Shown: positions 30,504-42,329 of the stretch, piece after piece
Numbering within the stretch: the first letter of the stretch is position 1
Layout: each line of letters begins with the position of its first letter
Assembly (NCBI RefSeq): GCF_004011695.2
Contig: NC_082405.1
Location: 682,001 to 746,000 of the forward strand
Source of the DNA: Ascochyta rabiei
Taxonomy: Eukaryota > Ascomycota > Dothideomycetes > Pleosporales > Didymellaceae
Direction: 5' to 3'
DNA: 64,000 nt
Made by a program: the position numbers and the translations under genes
Notes under the pieces: model-generated
What the model saw: the letters and a program-made list of their open reading frames with translations, nothing else
Told to the model about the DNA's origin: nothing
The model's database searches: none

Positions 30504-33500
30504 ATGCCAATGAGCGAGGCCCCGCACATGTCGCCGGAGACGCGCTTCTCTGCCATCTTTGCGCGTCTGTCCGAGCTGCCCAACTATGTCTGGGACTCGG
30601 ACATTGAGCCCTTCCACTCGGTATGCCACCTCGACCTTGGACATGACGTGGACACGAACCTGAACATGAACACAAACATGAACATGAACATGAACATGAC
30701 GTGGACACGAACCTGAACATGAACACAAACATGAACACGAACATGAACATGAACACAAACATGAACACAAACATGAATACAAACATGAATACAAACATGA
30801 AAAACTAAAAACGCGCCAGACTAACACTGCACAGTCCTACGACAACTGGCACTTCTTTGGCCACCAGACAGCTTCGTATGCAAACGAAAGACCGCCCTCT
30901 CGCGGCCGAAGCGCTATTGCCTCGTCGCCCGCCTCGCACTCGCCAGACGCCCACCGCCCATCCGTCGTGCTCAGGCACAGGTCCTCGGGCAGCGATGCCA
31001 GCTCCACCACCGCGAAAACGCATGCCACCGCAACATCCGTACACAAGGAGGGGCGACCCGTCGTGTGTCGAGTCTCCAACCACACACTGCGACTCGAGCG
31101 CGAATACCAGCTGTCCAAGCTCGTCGTCACCAAGTCCGACCCAGCTTGCCGACACTTTGTGCGCCCCATCGAATTTATCAGGCTACCCACCAAGCCAGGC
31201 GAAGAGCCTCTCGTAGCTAGTATCTTTGAGGCGCCAGGCCAAAATTACCTCAAAGATCTGGTCACCTTTGGCCCCAACTGGTACAACCTCACAAACCATG
31301 ACAAAACATCCGAGCCCACCAGTCACCAACCTAGCACAGGTGTCCCCTTGCTCACCTTCCTCGATTTCGCAGTGGGAGCAACAGAGTGTCTGGAGATTCT
31401 GCACCATGGTCACGAGATGGTCCACGGCGAACTGCGAGGAGACGCCTTCCACTTCGCCGAAAATGGCCATGTCAAGATGATCAATTTCGGCAGCGGCGCC
31501 AGGTCTTTCGAAAACGGCCTCACGTCTGCCGGCTGGAACACACTGAGTCGCGAAGTCGGCATCGAGCTGAAGCTTGCCTTCATTGCCCCAGAGCAGACGG
31601 GTCGCATGCCTGCTGAGCCAGACAGCCGAACCGACATCTACAGTCTGGGCATCTTGTTCTATACAATGCTTTGTGGAAGCACGCCCTTTGATGGGACTAC
31701 AGCCTTGGACGTCATGCAGAACGTGCTGAGCAAAAGGATTCCTCCGGCTTCCTCCGGCCGCATAGACATCCCCGAAGCACTGTCTCTGGTCATCCAACGC
31801 ATGACGCAACGCAACATCGAAGAGCGCTACCACTCGACCTCGGGCCTTAAATTTGATCTAACAAGAATTCGTGAGCTGCTATCCGAGGGTGACGGTGAAG
31901 GCCTGAAGGCGTTCCAAATCGGCTCCAAAGACATCAGTTGCTTCTTCAATCTTCCCCTGCAGCAGATCGGTCGCGACAAAGAACGCCAAACAGTCATTGA
32001 TGTCATTCAGCGCGTGGCCAAGCGCCGGCGGGGCGGCGTGAAAGTGCTAAACAGCCTGAGTTCCAATTCCTCCTTTTCGGATGGGCGACTCGAGTTCCAA
32101 TACGATGACTTTGTCTCTGACACTTCCAGCTCCCGCAACTCGGAATCTCGACTGAACAGCGTTCCCTCCTCCGCGCCCGTGTTTTTGGACCAGACACGCA
32201 CCCAATGGTCCCAGGACAGCACGACCCATACCAGAGACTCCACCGCTGAGGAGAGTCCGAGCGGTCGACCACACTTGTTAACGACAGGCCGAGGCCCTTC
32301 CAACAACAGCATCGAAGCTCTCTCTTCCTTGTCGAGATCTTCTCCTTCCAACGATAGCACAGCTGCGCGCAACACGTCCAGTGCGCGGGCAATGAGGCGA
32401 AAAGGTCGCTGCGAGGTGATTGCAGTCGGTGGTGCCACCGGTCTCGGCAAGTCGCGTCTTGTTCAGAGCGTACAGAGCACGGCCAGAAGCAACGGTTACT
32501 TCGCCTCTGCCAAGTTTGACAAAACGAAGAGGGCTCCGTTTGATCCCATCTTGAAGGTCATGTCTTCCATGTTTCGACAGGTCTTCAGCGAAGCCGACGT
32601 TTCGACCGAGTTCCACGGCAGCTTACGGAACTTCCTGAAGAACACAGGAGTGTGGGCAGCACTGCGCAGTTATCTGAACCTGCCGGACTGGCTACTCAAC
32701 ACAAATGGAGCAACGCCCAGGACCCCTCAGCAACGCGACGTAGATACGCTGAATGCCTCTAGACGGGCATCATCGCCTGCCCTCCATTGTGGGAGCTCGG
32801 GGCACACAGCGGAAGCATGGCTGCGGAGTGGCGGCGCTTCCAAATCGACAAAGTTTATGAGCGTTTTCATAGACGTTTTACGTTTGTTTGCTGTGCAGAA
32901 GCTGTGCATCTGGACCCTCGAGGATGTACAAAACGCCGACTCGGAAAGTGCAGGTACGAGCTGTGATTGGCTCTTGCGACCTTCGAGGCGCTGACACGAA
33001 ACAGAGCTTATTCACCACATCGTCCAGGCCAAGATCCCTTTGGTGCTGATACTCACGTACACCGACGAGGAGGGCATTCCTCGAGAACTCCGGCCCTCGA
33101 TGCATGCAGCCACAAAGGTGCAATTGTTCCCCTTTACAGAAGCTCAGACAGCCGACTACGTGGCTGAGACTCTCCATCGTGATCACCAGTATATCCTTCC
33201 TCTGGTCGCCGTCATCCAGGAGAAGAGTCGAGGAAATCTGTTCTACATCAGAGAGATTCTGGATACTTGCTATCGCAAGCAGTGCGTCTACTACTCTTGG
33301 CGCGAGAACAATTGGCTCTTTGATCTCGACAAGGTATTTGAAGTTTTCGAGAGCACCGAGTACGGCTCCTCGGTTACCAACGATTTCATCACAAAGAGGC
33401 TGCTCGAGCTGCCTCCCGACACTCGTAAGCTTTTGGCTTGGGCATCGCTGTTAGGCGGCGCTTTCTCCTACGATCTGATCTCCAAGCTGTTGAATCCAAA

Positions 33501-36500
33501 GTATGCGCCTGCAGACGCAGAGAGACTGCCGCTGTTTGGGGAAAACGAGTGTATCGTAACGGCACTGAATGGTGCCCTCAACGCCTTCATCCTCATGCCC
33601 GCTGAGAGCGAGTCTCGATTCCGTTTTAGCCACGATAGGTATTTGTTCGCTGCCGCCAGCCTACTCGAGAAAGACTGGAACACCTCCATGATGCACTATG
33701 AGATCGCCCGCATCGTCAGCTCAGGTGGCGAGTGGCACGACGATGCGATGGGTGACTCCAAAGCCCTGTATATGCGTAGCCGGCACATCTGCCTTGCCGC
33801 TGATCTGATCAAAGCCAAAGAGATAAACCGCGCTCCTTTCCGCGACGTCTTATACCAAGCTGGAGAGACCGCCTCGGAGTCAGGAGCAAGGTCGACTGGG
33901 ATATACTATTTTGCGCACTGCCTGATGCTCCTACAAGACGACCCTTGGGATGAGTCCAAGCACGACGTCTCTTATCAGGAGACCTTACAGCTATTCGTTC
34001 GCTCGGCCGAATGTTATTGGCACCAGGGGATGCTTGATGAAGCATTGAGCCTCATTCGGACTACCTTCCAGCATGCTCGCGATCCTTGCGACATGGCGAG
34101 CTCGTTCATCTTGCAGTCACGTGTACATGCCGTACGTGAAGACAGCTTCGGTGCTTTCCAAGCTTTGAAAGACTGCCTTTCCTTATTAGGATCCCCGATA
34201 CCATCTACGACCTGGCAGGAGTGCGACGCTGAGTTCCAGAAAATCTACGCTCGCCTCCAAGAGACAGACACGAACGATTTGCTGGCGCGCGAGCCCTCCA
34301 AAGACGACCGCGTGGCTATGACACTAGGTCCAGTCTTCATCGAGCTACTTAGCGCTGCGTTCTGGTCGAACAGTCTGTTGTTCTACCAAGCCACGCTGAA
34401 ATTAATCAACCTGCATCTCGAGCATGGGACTACAGCTCAAGTCGCTCTCGCTTACATCCATCTCGGTAGCATTGCAGGTGGTCGATTTGCAATGTTGAAT
34501 TTCGCAGCGGACATGGGTGCGATTGCCAAACGAGTGTTCCAGATGTACCCGGACGATGCCTACACATTAGGGCGTGGTCAGACGTTGCATCCGCTACTTC
34601 TAGGCCATCTGCAGGCGCCAGCTGCAGACCTAATCCCTCACCTCGAAAGTAAGCCAGCACAATCTCCAATGCACTGTCTGCTCTCACGAGCATTGGCGAT
34701 ATACGATTTAGTGAAGGTAGCTAACCCATCCAAACAGGTGCTTTGGACTTGGCTCTGACTGCAGGCGATCGTCTGCTTACACTTTTGAATTTTGGTGTCC
34801 AGGCTCACTTCAGGGTGATCGCCTGCTATGATCTCGTCGAGATCGAGGCCTACGTTGATGACATTCCTCTGGACTTGAAAAACTGGCAACAGGACCTTCG
34901 AGGAGGTGTGCTGTTGATGGCATCTCGCCAATACGCCAGAGCCCTACAGGGGAAAACAGAGATTCGCGACGCATCCACAGTTCTCACCGACGAAGAACAT
35001 GACTCCAAAGCCTACATCGAATGGATTGACAAGACGGCGAGCAACCCGAAGCGCCCAAAGACCTATTACCTCGCCACCAAGCTTCCGATCCTAGTGTTGT
35101 ACGGGTACCATGACGAAGCTTGTGCGCTAGGCGAGCTTTTGCTACCCATGCTAGGCAGCCTTTGGTGTCAGAGGCTGAATTACTCTGTCATGTATCATCT
35201 TTCACTAGCTTACCTGGCGGTACTGCGCGACGATAGGAAGCACCCGAAGAAAGACCAGATGTTCAAACATGTCCTTGCGACCATCAACCAGCTAGAAGCT
35301 TTATGCACGATAACAGACGTCAACTACCGATCCTGGATTCACGTACTCGCCGCTGTACTAGCAGAAGTCAACGACGACCCTCCAACCGCAACGTTGAACT
35401 ACGAAGCAGCCATGGACCACAGCGAAATCCATGGGTTTACTCTAGACGAGGCCCACGCCTTGGAACTGTATGCTGAATGGCTCATTCGTAAGAAGGCCAA
35501 CAGACCTGCCCGGCACGCACTCAAAGACTGCATTTCTGTGTATCGAAAGATCTCCGCATATGGCAAAGCGAATCATCTCATCAACAAGTATGAGTTCCTA
35601 TTGCGAGGCACCGTATCTCTCACTACGATGGACGTCGCAGTGCAAACTACCATGATTGACACAGGAAACACTTCGTTCCGACTCGAGCAGAATGAAGACC
35701 AGGAACAACTTCTTGGAACCGAGACCGCGGTTGACCGAACCCAGAACTGGATCGTCCCCGAGACCGGACGACGTCATGAGTCATCCCACGATCTTCGTGA
35801 CGGTTTCTCTGCGGTCGGTCTTGACATGTTGGATCTGAGCTCGATTCTTGAGTCTTCTCGAGTGCTTTCGAGCGAACTAAAGGTGGACAAGCTCATGGCC
35901 AAGATGGCTTCCATCATCCTCGAGTCGACGGGCGGTACCCTCTGTGGCATTGTCATCGAAGACGCACACATCGAATGGAGTATCGCCTGCGTGGCGTCCA
36001 ACGAGGCCAACAGTGATAACAAAGACTCATCTGGTGTCACATCGTTCCCACCCGGTCAGCCATTAGACACTGTAGATGACATGGTCGCACGACAAGTCAC
36101 GTTATACACGCTGCGCTTCCGCGAGAACGTATTTGTTCAGAATCTGCTGGAGGACGACCGTTTCTCTAACGTCTCCGACTCATACCTCAAGCGAAACCCT
36201 GAAGGAAAGGCAGTGATTTGCATTCCGATCGTCCACTCGGACCACTTGTTGGGCAGCATCTATCTCGAAGGCCCACCGAACTCGTTTACCGAGCGCAATA
36301 CACAGGTGCTACGGCTACTCGTCAACCAGATCTCCATCTCTCTGGCAAATGCCCTGCTCTTCAAGGAAATCGAGCGAGTCAGTGCCAGCAACGAAGCCAT
36401 GCTTGAGATGCAGAAGCGTGCGCTAGCGCAGGCCAGAGCGGCAGAGATCAAGGCCAAAGAAGCTGAAGCGATTGCGGTCAGGAACATGAAGCTCAAAGAG

Positions 36501-38012
36501 GAAGCTGCCAAGGCCAAGAGTCTCTTCCTTGCCAATGTCTCTCACGAGCTGCGCACACCTCTGAATGGAGTCATCGGCATGTCCGAGCTTCTCAAGGCCA
36601 GTCTGCTGAATCAAGAACAACAAGGCTACGCCGATTCCATCCGAGTGTGCGGTGACACACTGCTGTCTATCATCAACGACCTTCTCGATTACTCAAAGCT
36701 CGAAGCTGGAAAGATGAACGTTCAAGAGATGCCTCTGTCTCTGAACGAGACAATCACCGAGGTTGTCCGTGCTTTGGCATACACAAATGCCGAGCGTGGT
36801 CTGAAGACCATCGAGCAACTTGAGCTGAACCCCGAAATGCTTGTCATGGGCGACCCTGTCCGACTTCATCAAATTCTGATGAATCTGCTCTCCAACAGCT
36901 ACAAGTTCACACCGCGTGGATCTGTCACAGTGCGCGCTGTTGTTGATCAGGAAGGCCCAGACTGGGTAGACGTCACGTGTAGCGTCATCGATACCGGCAT
37001 TGGCATCCCGGAAGAGCAGAAGAAGAAGCTGTTCCTGCCCTTCTCACAAGTCGAGTCCTCGTCGGCACGCAGCTATGGCGGCACTGGTCTTGGCTTGAGT
37101 ATCGTCAAGGCACTTATTGAGAACGTCATGCATGGCAGAGTTTCTCTGGAGTCAAAACCTGGCGTAGGTACTACAGTGTCTTTCGCCCTGCGCTTTACAA
37201 AGGTGCCTCTGGCGCGAGCTTTGGCCCAAAACTACACACGCGACGCCGACCCGATGGCCAAGTTCTCCAGTCAAGAAAACAATGGACATGAACAGTCTTC
37301 CGGCACCTGCATCGACCTCTCTACCATTCCCCGCGCAGACCTCCGCATCTGCATAGCAGAGGACAATCTGATCAATCAGAGAATAGCCATCAGTTTTGTG
37401 CAGAAGCTGGGCTTCAAGTGCGATGCCTACCTCGATGGCTTCAAGACCATTGATGCACTCGAGCGTGCAAGCGACAACGGTCGCCCCTTCCACCTCGTGC
37501 TCATGGACGTCCAGATGCCACACTGCGACGGCTACGAAGGTATATTCCCACTCCTTCCTTCCCAGATCATCCACTGACCTTATGCAGCAACGAGACTCAT
37601 CCGCAAACACTCCAACCCTGAAGTTCGCAACGTCCTCATCATCGCCATGACCGCCTCAGCAATCCAAGGCGACCGCGAGAAATGCCTCGATTCAGGCATG
37701 AACAACTACCTCGCAAAGCCTGTGCGGGCGCAGACGCTCAAAGCTCTGCTCGAGAGCTATCTCAACAAGACCGAAGCGGCCAAGGAAATACCCAACTTGC
37801 AGACCGAGGTCAAGAAGCTCGTCAGCGAGGCATTGAGTGAGGCGGGCGCCGGCCAGCAACTCGACGGCGCGAAAAGGGAAGCAGACGGAAGCAGAAGCAG
37901 CATGGACGAGCCAGAAAGCAGATCCGAAAGACCGAGGGGTGTGCGCATGAGCACGACGGTCAGATGGCACGACGGAACACCCGATGAACCCGACGGGCAG
38001 AACGGTTCGTGA
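30504..38012 (+). CDS. group X-type hybrid histidine kinase with degenerate protein-kinase domain
   Basis: Five exons (30504-30620, 30835-32953, 33005-34648, 34738-37539, 37588-38012) give 2368 residues. Order: N-terminal region; kinase-like domain (about 117-400) where HRD reads HGELR and DFG reads NFG; AAA-type ATPase with P-loop GGATGLGKSR near residue 571; a long helical TPR-like region; GAF domain from about 1660 (LKVDKLMAKMASIILESTGG); coiled coil; HisKA with FLANVSHELRTPLNGVIG, His at about 1896; HATPase with ILMNLLSNSYKF, DTGIGIPEE and GGTGLGLSIVK; and a C-terminal receiver with LVLMDVQMPHCDGYEA, phospho-acceptor Asp near 2217. This matches fungal group X kinases (S. pombe Mak2/Mak3, C. 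albicans Chk1), which feed a His-Asp phosphorelay, often for oxidative stress. The last intron falls just after the phospho-acceptor Asp motif. Confidence 0.95.
30648..30802 (+). repeat. AACATG hexanucleotide repeat inside kinase intron 1
   Basis: About 25 imperfect six-base units (AACATG, AACACA, AATACA) fill most of a 214-nt intron (30621-30834). A good branch site, GACTAAC, and CACAG acceptor remain at its 3' end. Confidence 0.88.
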
Positions 38013-38512
38013 CCCAAACCCCACACTGAATATGGTTGGTACAGTTGCGTTTCTAGTTACATTTTGCCTTTAACTGATTTTTTCGCACCCCTTGTTATCC
38101 GCACATTGATACCCCAGGGGGGTAAGTGGGCGGTATTGGCTCTGTCCCTTTCCACATAGCATGGCGCAAGAGCTTTTTTGGATCATGATGGGTAATGACT
38201 ATTACTGCTGCTGCTGTATACTAAAAGAAGGACATGTATTTTTCACATTCACAGCTATTATCCATCTTCCAGAACTGAACTTCATCCCCTCATCTCGTGT
38301 CGTCCCTCCCCATCCTCTAGTACCTTGCGAACCACAAGCTGTCCGTATCGCGGGACTCGTGTCCTGTATGTGTAGTTCTCTCTTTCCAGCAACGCTTTTC
38401 CGGAGGATCTCTCACACTGGAATCATGGACCGACAGAGCGTGGTTGAACTTTTTTCTTTTTCTTTTTTTTTTGGTTCCAGACGAAAAGCATGCAAGTGTT
38501 TCAGTGCTGCAG
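38013..38512. other. convergent intergenic region after the kinase gene
   Basis: This is the 3' flank of the kinase gene and of the first tandem paralog. It holds a T-rich run near 38449-38472. No gene is seen. Confidence 0.5.
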
Positions 38513-39311
38513 TCAAACCTCTTCTTCCTTGGTATCGACCTCCTCAGCCTCAGCCTCATCCTCCTCCTTCTTCACCCCACCCTCCCACTCCACTTCTCCC
38601 CTGCCCTCGATGGTGCTGTCCTTGGCTCTGGCTCTGGCTTTGGCTCCGGCCTTGGCGTTCCTGGACCTCTTCTTCACTCCGCCGTCCACTTCCACGTCGG
38701 CATCGGCATCAGCATCAGCATCGGCATAAGCTGCAGCTGCAGCACCATCGCCACCCTTCCTCTTGCGCGCCGCAGCGCCCCTCGTCGCTTTTGACGCCTG
38801 CGATCCGCTACCTTCGCTATCTCTGGCTGTCGTGGCGTTGGTCGCATCGCCGTTGGTGCAGCCGCGCATGGCTGCCCCGTCCCTCAACGCGTCTAGTTCC
38901 CCCTTCAACGCGGCTTTGAGTCGGCTCAGCATGCGCTCGCAGGCTATCACTGAGCGGCCTGATGGCAGCGGGGCGGTCTTGGGGGGGTTTGTTAGTGTGG
39001 AGTGGGGAAGGGGGATAGGGGGAGGGATGGTGGAGGGGGAGAACGGGGAGGAGAGAAAAGGTACGAGGTGGGAAAGGGGAGGGGATCGGGTTACGGACTT
39101 TGATGTTCGGTTTTGCGCCAGAGTGCTCCAGGAGGCTGAGGAGGTAGGCGAGCTGGTGGGGTGGTTAGCTGCTTGCTCGATCGATGCGTTGAGAGGGAGG
39201 AGGAGGAGGAGGAGAAGAAGAAGAGTAAGAAGAAGAGGAAGGTAGGGCACACACGCGCTCACGGTCTGTCCAGCCTGAGCCTGTGCTGGGTTTGGGGGTG
39301 CTGGTGGACAT
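38513..39311 (-). CDS. small charged protein, paralog A of a tandem pair
   Basis: Exons 39311-39255, 39152-39099 and 38977-38513 give 191 residues. Exon 1 ends in GWTDRER, exon 2 encodes LAYLLSLLEHSGAKPNIK, and exon 3 begins TAPLPSGRSVIACERMLSRL followed by KAALKGELDALRDG. The rest is a disordered Lys/Arg then Asp/Glu-rich tail (RGAAARKRKGGDG, KKRSRNAKAGAKARARAK) with basic clusters like nuclear localisation signals. The same three-part layout, with introns at the same two phase-0 positions, occurs in the neighbouring gene at 39785-40316, so each supports the other. Intron 2 must begin GTCCGT, a weak donor. The short helical N-terminal module may bind another nuclear protein, but I recognise no named family. 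Confidence 0.72.
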
Positions 39312-39784
39312 TTTGCGTGGTTGGTGTGTTGTGATATGGGGTTGTGGGTGTGGGGTCGATGGACGATGATTGTGGGATGTGAGAGAAAAGGTGTGAGTAG
39401 TAGAGAGAGAAGGAGAGGGTGAAAAGTTTATATGGTCAGCTAACCACGGTAGTGAGGCGGAGATTGGTTCACGGTGAGGTGTGGCGAGGGCTGGTGAGGT
39501 GAGTGTATGTTTGACGGTAAGTATGGTAAAACTCGCGATGAGTAAGTGGCACTATCTTTCTGGCTTCGAAACCTGGTCTCATGTATGGTTTGTAATGAAC
39601 AGAACTTCTTGATGAGGTTTTGCATTGCATAGTTGTGGCGCTCATATGTTGTAGGAATCACTGGTTCCAAACGCTACACGCCCACCGCACGTCCAATAGC
39701 TTCAAGATAGCCAAATGCGACCTTGAAGCCTTGAAGAGACATCCATACCCTCTCACCACAGACCCACTGCACCCGCAATCGGTC
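39312..39784. other. spacer between the tandem paralogs
   Basis: This is the promoter of paralog A and the 3' flank of paralog B. A GAGAGA/GTGTGG-rich stretch lies at about 39340-39420. Nothing else is seen. Confidence 0.5.
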
Positions 39785-40316
39785 TCAGACTTCCACCTCC
39801 TCCTCAGACACCTCAGCAACCTCCTCAGACTCAGCCTCGGCAATTTTCCTAGCCCGACCGCGCTTCCTGGCCTTCTCCTCCACCTCGCCCTCTTCGAAGT
39901 CAGCCTTGCGCTTGCCCTTGGCCTTGGCATCACCAGCTAGACCGCCGTTCTTGACTGCATCGATCTCCTTCCTGAGCGCCTTCTTGAGCTTACCCATCTT
40001 CTGAGCGCAGCCGGAGCTGTTACGCCCAGCAGGTGCGGGAGCGTTCTAAGTGCGTCGGTCAGCATGGTGTCAACGTGTTGGCGTTGGTGGGGTGACAAAT
40101 AATGGGGCCGGTGGGACGATGGCAGGCCTGGAGGGTCTGGTGTTAAGGAGTTTAACTTACCGCGTAGTTGATCGTGACTTTCGAGTGCTCAATGACACTG
40201 AGGATGTAGACGAGCTGAGGCTTGTGTCAGTGAGGTTTCGTGCTGAGATTGAAGGGCATACGCACCAGCTCGCGGTCTGACCAGCTCTTCGGCTTGTTGG
40301 TCTCGGCGCTGGCCAT
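39785..40316 (-). CDS. small charged protein, paralog B of a tandem pair
   Basis: Exons 40316-40266, 40214-40161 and 40045-39785 give 121 residues. Exon 1 encodes MASAETNKPKSWSDREL, exon 2 LVYILSVIEHSKVTINYA, and exon 3 starts NAPAPAGRNSSGCAQKMGKL followed by KKALRKEIDAVKNG. It aligns closely with paralog A: W(S/T)DRE, L.Y.LS..EHS, AP.P.GR, C...M..LK.AL..E.DA...G. The tail is a basic KGKRKADFEEGEVEEKARKR block and then acidic sequence. Introns of 51 nt (GTGCGT..CAG) and 115 nt (GTAAGT..TAG) sit at the same phase-0 sites as in paralog A. No single reading frame shows this protein, since all three exons are short. Function is unknown; nuclear localisation is plausible from the basic tail. Confidence 0.78.
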
Positions 40317-42329
40317 GTTGGCGAAATGTGTAGATGTAGTATTCAGCTTGGAATTGGGTGAAAGAGAATGTTGTAAGAGGACAAGAAGAAACTAGGATGT
40401 CAAAAGATTTTGAGATCAAGATATGCGAACGTGACAAGCTTAAGCGAGCAGTTCTCCCTTCACTTTGTTGCCCTTGGACAGTGGCAGACGCGGTGAAGGA
40501 GAGGCTGGAGCCTAAAGCAATATCAAAATCGTAGAGTTTAATACGTGTACTTGCATTTCCAGTCCCTGGCCTTACTTGATTGTGTTTGAATTCACCTTTG
40601 TGCAAACATATGTTGTAGCAATATTATAAGCAGCTCTGCATTGTCTGCCTAGAGCTAGAACGCATCACATCTATAGAAAGAGGACAAGCGACATTAGCTG
40701 TCTGGAATTAGCAATGTATAGACCTGAGCGCCGTAACTTTATGCTTGCATTGAGAGTGTGTTTTGTTTGATGCTTGAATATCTTCGCGCAGCGACGGGTT
40801 GTGTTGAAGTTGATGCCGAGATGCCCACTCTGGAGCTCGTGAACTGAACTAACAGGGAGCATACATAGCCAAACACCGCTACAACCTTCTTGTCTGATAT
40901 CCGAGCATAGCGGGTATTTGTCAAAGAGCCGTATTGTATGGCAAGTCTTCATTCCTGCATCCACTCCATGGGGATTAGAACAATACATCTCTGGTCTAGA
41001 GTTGAAGTCCTCACTTTTGATGTTCGATACCCTGAGACACAGAAGCACGACACGCACAACCTCGGCCCCAACTCTAGCACCGAGCCCTGTCGCCCTTCAG
41101 CACATGCACCCTCGATCCCGAAGCAAAGAAACGCAAGAACAGAGCAAGTAGCCAAAGCAAACAACAGAGTATCATATGTAGCAAAAGATATCCAACACCA
41201 CAACTCCCACCACATCCTCACCAACTACAACCCTCTATCTCGGAAAGACCTACCAACCTCGGCCCAACCAGCCCTTCACCCCAGCCGCCCTGCGCCCCGC
41301 CGCTACCCATCCATCCTCTCCCTCCCTCCGCCAGCACGTGAAACCCGCCCAGCGTCCAAGCTCGCGATCCGATCTGCCCCAGCTGCACAACACCGTCCGT
41401 TCGTTCGTTGCACGTGAAGCCCTACCCCTACCCTACCTACCCTACCCCGGACCCACCCGACCCGAGCGCAACAGCAGGACCTGCATGATGCAGATCCATG
41501 TACATGCACTACGCCACTTTCTGCCGCGCTAGCGGGAGTGAACTTCGAATGGTAAGAATAGCAAATACCCGTTATTGCCGCGGGAGTGCGTGCCCGATGT
41601 ATCGTCAGTAATCAGCGGGTTGTACGGTGGGGGCTTGCCGCGGGATGAGAAGTGGGAAGTGGATGGAGGGTGAATGGATGGATGGGTTGGGCTTGTTCGG
41701 TCCCGCGAGTTCCGGAGTTTTGAGTTGGGCCGCGGGCTAGATAACGGCGTGTCTATGTCGGAGTTGCGCTGTGGCTTGTGGGGGCGGAGGGGATGGTGTT
41801 GTGGGGACTGGGAAGGGGTTTGGTGACGGGGGAGGTGCGGAGCTGGGATTGGGAGGTTTGGGGTTGGGAAACAGGTGACATAGTAAACAGGTGGTGAGTA
41901 ATTAGGTGGTGAGTAATTGTGTAGTGAGTAACCAGGCGGTAGGTAAACTGGGAGGGAGTGATCAAGATGAGGATGCCGGAGTCATGGGCTGTGGAATGCA
42001 AGGTCAAGAAATATTGACTTGTTCGTCTTCGGTCGTAGAAACCATGCAAAGCATATGTGAACATATGGAGTGAAGTGATACTTGTCAAACTTCTATCGTA
42101 TTAATCCACCAAACCTAGTCGAGTGGCAACCACTGTTGCACCGCTCAACAAGTATCTATCTATGCATATGCGAGAAGGGAGGATGTGTAACAGGGTATCG
42201 AATCATCCGTCCCAAAAGTCCATAGCTGAGTCCATTTTATGGCCGAAAAGTGTGGTGGCCGAAAAGTGAGGGCACAAGTGCCAGAAAGAACCCAAAGCGC
42301 CGAAAATGAGGTTTGTGAAAAGACAGCTT
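40317..42329. other. 2.0 kb stretch without a supported gene
   Basis: This separates paralog B from the 3' end of malic enzyme. An imperfect 15-20 bp repeat (GGTGGTGAGTAATTA variants) lies at 41890-41950. A minus-strand open frame without a start Met at 41529 to about 41850 has protein-like composition but no recognisable domain (see findings). No RNA gene is seen. Confidence 0.5.

Noticed and set aside
38763..39245. Plus-strand 160-codon open frame opposite paralog A
   Set aside because: It crosses exons and introns of a gene supported by its tandem paralog and ends in poly-Arg from a GGA repeat.
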